NCBI GenBank assembly: GCA_029531795.1
Contig: JAPEIS010000016.1
Coordinates: forward strand, 1,736,001-1,800,000
Direction of reading: 5' to 3'
Origin: Sclerotinia nivalis
Lineage: Eukaryota > Ascomycota > Leotiomycetes > Helotiales > Sclerotiniaceae
DNA length: 64,000 nucleotides
Below, one piece after another: positions 59,511-64,000 of this stretch. Numbering within the stretch: the first letter of the stretch is position 1; each line of letters begins with the position of its first letter. A program made the translations under genes and the position numbers. The notes beneath the pieces are model-generated. The model worked only from the letters and a program-made list of their open reading frames with translations. It ran no database searches and was not told where the DNA came from.

Positions 59511-62500
59511 TACCGAAGAAAGGAGGGAAAGAGACGGAGGCAAAATTGCGAATCATCTCCGCCTTGGGAATCAAAGGGGTCAGGCGAATGCTAGGTATGC
59601 AAGAGGAAATGCTGCATGTGTGAGAAGAAGTGGTGATAGACCTAGTACAATTTCTGATAACGGCACCCCCCTCAAGATCATGGGATGCCCTTTTCGGAAA
59701 GTAGGCCGAGTACAGGTGCAAGTCAGGCCAGGTATGGGAATGGGGACGATTCGAGGTTTGCAGAGGTAGGTAGACAGAAAAATAAGACGGTTACACTAGA
59801 GAAATCCAGAGTACCACACGAAGGGAGGTCAGTAGTGCCAAGCCTGAAATTATAGGTTAGCGGGGAGCGATACGTTTAGGATATCGATGCCCAGGATGAA
59901 ATCAGGTAACCTATCGAAAGTTACGATATTGGGTAGGATGTTGGTTTAGATGCGCAGTTGATTCCTGTCGAAAGCCCGAATGAATTTGTTGTCAAAAATT
60001 TCTCTGATCATTGAGCACAGATATGTACAATACACTGGCATTGCATTGCATTGCATAGGCGCGAGCATGGGGAAAATAACATGCATGCAGAGAAGGAAAC
60101 CGAAAAAAGGGTACATTTTGGGCATCCGCAGTCTCGCATGACTAGGTGGCGTATGGACAAAAGCATGCAAGCATGCGTTATACAGCTTCATGTACTGTGC
60201 TGTAGTATAGTTTTATCGTCCAATTTGAAGATATGCGAGGAGAAAATGAGATATGCTTCTTTTCGTTATGATTAAGTTGCATGCGGCATGTGTGGGAGTA
60301 AGCGTCCCGTCTACCTGGTGAGCTGCAACTAATTTCCACTGGGAATAATTCGCCAACCACATCCGACAAATGTCTCGGATTCGCAAACCTCCATACTTTA
60401 ATTGTGGGCCAGTTTCGGGCATTTCTTTTTTTTTCTAGCTCTTGCCCTATTGAATATTCTGCTTGATTCTTTCATTTCTAGTTCGCATCTTCACGAGGCG
60501 TGTGAGCTGAACAACAGCAAGTTAGAATTATTAGCCATGTGTAAATAGTCCTCCCACTTTTGATTTTTGAGCCTTGCGAAAGTGGGATGCATCATGTACA
60601 TACAGAATACAGTACATTACCATTATCATTACCCCTCAAACAAAGGGTCAATCATATATCAACACACAGACATCAAAAAGTCTATTTAATTAATTCTCTA
60701 AAGAGGCTAAAGTGGTCCATGATTCGTGATATTAGTTGTTGGTTATAATACCTTGCTTAATGTTTTAAACATCTTTACTTTTTATTCCTATCGCTACCGT
60801 TATCGCGAGGAATCTTCAAATGCAAGGTAACCTTACGGTTACATCTTCGCTTTGACATTTGCTAAATCTTACAGCGATAGCTACCCTGGATCTTCAACCC
60901 TTAAATTGTAGTGTTGGAGATCAAATCATCTTACATGCATAAACACCGAGTATATATGTCATAAAACTTTTCTATGCATTATGCGCAGCGGAACCAGAAT
61001 CTAGGCGAATGACGGTGAATAAAGAAGGGGAGAAACTGGTTGCTGATTGGGAAGGGCGTGTTAGGTTTCATGCAGGCGAGGAAACGATGTTACCTTAATG
61101 GGTGTTCACGGGTGTACACCGTCTTTCCTACATCGCTGATAGGTTAGCTAATTTATTAAAGTTTTTTGGCGCTGGTTGTTGCGTCATCTGATAATTGTTT
61201 TTTCTCTTGAGAGGAATGCGAACCCGAGAGTTTCTTCAGTTGTTGGTTGACCGTTTCAATTGGGACGCTTTATTGTTGTCCCGTCCAGTTGGCGGTGAGG
61301 TGGACTACCTTTTCGATGGCCACGCAGTCATAACGTTGTCACCAGCACGAAAATATACAGCGTAAACTGAAGTTTTCGTGTCGCACTCGCCGACCATTGC
61401 TTTTGTTCAAGCTTTTAAGCTGGATAAACAAATAACCCTAGCTAGGCTGGGACCAATCCGTATATGGTCGAAGGAAGTTATGGAGGCGTATTGCAATGGA
61501 GGAACGAAAGGAGCTGATAGCAAGTATTGTGTTTGGGGAGGAGATTCAATTCTATTACGTACTATCTTCTTCTCGTCCTCTGCAAACTGTGAATTGCCTC
61601 GCCACCTCGGGATCAGCGTGCTGTGGCGGGGTTTGGTGGATTGAATGTCCTATATCCCTCTCTTCAAGGAGCCAAGTCATCACTAAACACCTCGCTCGGG
61701 GCGTTGTGACCTCTTCAAGCAACCACAGAATCTGCTGGCACTATTCTTCTATGTGCAGCTAAGTGTTTACGTATTGGTGACTAGTGGGCATCGTGGAACA
61801 GTTATTCACCGAGCAATTCTTGTCTGTACTTCGTACTTATCTCTCGTCCCTACAATGATGGTAAATGGTCGTAAATACCAGTTCTTATATTCAAAACTGT
61901 GTCAGGAAAGTGCTGTTACATCTTTGCGGAATCTCGCACAAGCATTAAGGCCACACCAAGCAATGGTTCAATATCTTCCTCTAACCCAGACCCCTTATCA
62001 TCACTTCTAACTCTTGCCAGATGCATTCGCGTTCACTGAAAGTTGGTTGTTCATTTATGCTCGATTTCGGAACTGGTTCGGACCATGATTCACTTATGAT
62101 GTGTTTATGAATTGCATACGCTGATGCTGCCCCGTCTTCTTTTTTGGTTAAGCACCGGTCCAGCACCCTTCTTGTGTTCACATGAGCACTTGGCATCCAT
62201 AAAGAGAAGCTTTTTGCTCTGTTGAATAATTCACATGATTGGAGTAGCGGTGAATAACGGAATCACCGACTAGATGTAGGGAAGTGAATAAGACTTTGCA
62301 AGTTGCAGAGGCCATCAGAGTTTATCTATATATAGAGAGGAAGGCTCAATCAACTTGCTCACACGCTCGGACAGAGAAATTTCGAAGAAGACGAAAGGAG
62401 TTGTGCTTTTGTTCATCTGTTTCGAAGAAACTTTCTCACGGTGTATGCTCATCTATTTGAGTTCTGGAATTCCGAGAAGATCAATGCATTGTTGCCTGAT

Positions 62501-64000
62501 AAAGAGAAAATAGAGGAAGACAACAATGCAAAGTGTGGAATGACAACAAAACCAGTCACTTTTAGCTTTTCATCAAAAGTACTGGTAAAGGCCCGAATTC
62601 CTATCTGGCATTATTGGATAACCAAGCACTTCCATTCTTACTCGGAATGCAGTTGGGAGTATTACCAATTGTGTGTTTGAGAAAATGGGATAAACTTCCT
62701 GCAGTCTGTGCCCACGCAAAGCTTCCTTGCCAAAGCATCAATAAGCACACTGAAAGTAACATAATGGAAGAACTCTCATGGTAAACTTAATGCATCTTAA
62801 ATTGTTCTCTTCGTAGAGCAAAGCATTACAAGCACTTGATTTATTTGGGCGATTGAATCACTGGAAGAAAGATGACTAGATGGCGGCTGCACACCAAAAA
62901 GTGAATTGGCCACACGCCTGCTGAATGTAGCTTCCGTTTGAGAATATAAACAGCACCCACTCGACTTATGAGTCCAGCAGTGCTCAATGCACACATCGGA
63001 GAACACTTCCGGAAGGGCATTATTGACTAGCTAGGCTATGCTATTGTCGGGGCAAAGTTGCAGCGAGAGCAGACAACATTGCAAATATCGTTTTAGAGCG
63101 TACGAAAGGACAGATTATGAGCGGATTAATGGCTTAGAGATGGCCCGCAACAAGAGACTAGTCTTTTGAGCACTTGCTCATTGTCTCGGATTATTTCCTC
63201 TATCTGGGGAAAAATATATTTGGCAATACAAACTCGTCAAATTAAGGTTTGTGAAACGATGCCAGTCCGGTGCCGATAGTGAAACGCGACAAGGTAAAAC
63301 GACGAGTGGCGATGAAAACTTTAAGTATATATATGCGAAAGTCCGATGATTGGTCTAGTGTGGTCTGGTATGGTCAGCTCCTTGCGATTCCTCCGGGGCC
63401 ATTCTTCGTCTTTATCCAAGAACAGTGTGAAAACTCCTAAAAGAGCCTTTTGGTATTCTTTTCTCGTAGTGTAGAGTACGTCACAGCATGGCCTGGTGAC
63501 ATATGTATATATCCGAGCTATAGATTTCAATCTATTCACTTTCGATCTTGCGAATCTCCGGCGTGACGGTGTCGAGCCATTGGCACTGCCTTCTTACTCC
63601 TCCTTTTGAACAAGGCCATGTATTTATCAGCCATTGACCGTCAGCGCTAGCATTATATGCTATTTCCAACCCATGTCAAAATTCCCGCACTTCAAAACAC
63701 CTTGACATAGCTTGTATCGTTTTGTGCAATATATAAGAACTCACTCTTCACATATTGTTGCTTCTTCAGTCACCACAAAATAACAACTATGCCACACGGA
63801 AATGGATGCAAGCTTAATAATAAAGTCGTCAGATGACTATTTGCGTATATTCTCACATTTTGGAAGCGTTATATTCGGGTAAGCCCCGGCCGGAACTTGA
63901 GAAAAAACTTACTGCCGTCGGAAAAATGGCGGGAAGTTACGAGACAAAGAGCAGATCACGGCAGTGATAATTCATGTTCAATAAAAAGCAACAATATTTG
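59511..64000. other. Terminal stretch, no recognised gene
   Basis: Short frames at 61378-61762, 61753-62010 and 62441-62680 show no family features. Near 63728-63790 there is a promoter-like arrangement: CAATATATAAGAACTC, a C/A-rich leader (CACCACAAAATAACAACT) and an ATG at 63789. The frame closes after about 15 codons unless spliced, and the window ends soon after, so a gene starting here cannot be confirmed. Confidence 0.45.

Noticed and set aside
1..64000. CRISPR arrays, bacterial operons, phage or viral genes
   Set aside because: None seen; the spaced motif arrays lack constant repeats and spacers of CRISPR type, and the gene structure is eukaryotic.

Overview
The window looks like nuclear DNA of a filamentous ascomycete. 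Genes are split by short introns of 52-95 nt with GT..AG ends and CTAAC/CTAAT-type branch sites. There is a dispersed 5S rRNA gene of the fungal type, and repeat copies differ mainly by transitions, as expected from RIP (repeat-induced point mutation). Protein similarities recalled from memory suggest Leotiomycetes (Botrytis/Sclerotinia-like), but this is inference only.

It is gene-poor: seven protein genes, one 5S rRNA gene and one clear pseudogene in 64 kb. 1-4.4 kb: purine-rich low-complexity DNA, a perfect (GGGAAA)15 array and a decayed ~90-bp tandem repeat. 4.46-6.96 kb: an MFS transporter of the fungal HOL1-like DHA1 type. 7-22.4 kb: no recognisable gene; G-rich minisatellites, then two inverted copies of a ~1.09-kb retroposon with intact target-site duplications. 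22.4-28.6 kb: the densest part, with a mitochondrial-type mercaptopyruvate sulfurtransferase divergent from APC11 (RING subunit of the anaphase-promoting complex), a 5S rRNA gene and a secreted alpha/beta-hydrolase. 28.6-45.2 kb: no recognisable gene; it holds about 30 copies of a short motif, in two places arranged at a regular 80-115 bp spacing, plus a hAT-like MITE with a long hairpin. 45.2-55.0 kb: a small low-complexity protein, an ER-lumen FKBP-type prolyl isomerase and a bZIP transcription factor, separated by long intergenic stretches. 58.15-59.5 kb: an aquaporin pseudogene carrying a pogo-like MITE. The last 4.5 kb holds nothing recognisable.

The genes do not form a pathway or cluster; most are conserved housekeeping genes embedded in repeat-rich DNA. 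The most unusual item is the phased motif family at 30.8-38.4 kb: on the minus strand each unit presents a 3'-splice-site-like sequence (TTTCAG) followed by ATRTGCAACA, while the rest of the unit is divergent. I do not recognise it. The retroposon pair is the best-bounded mobile element. All exon borders were inferred by eye from splice signals and family alignment.
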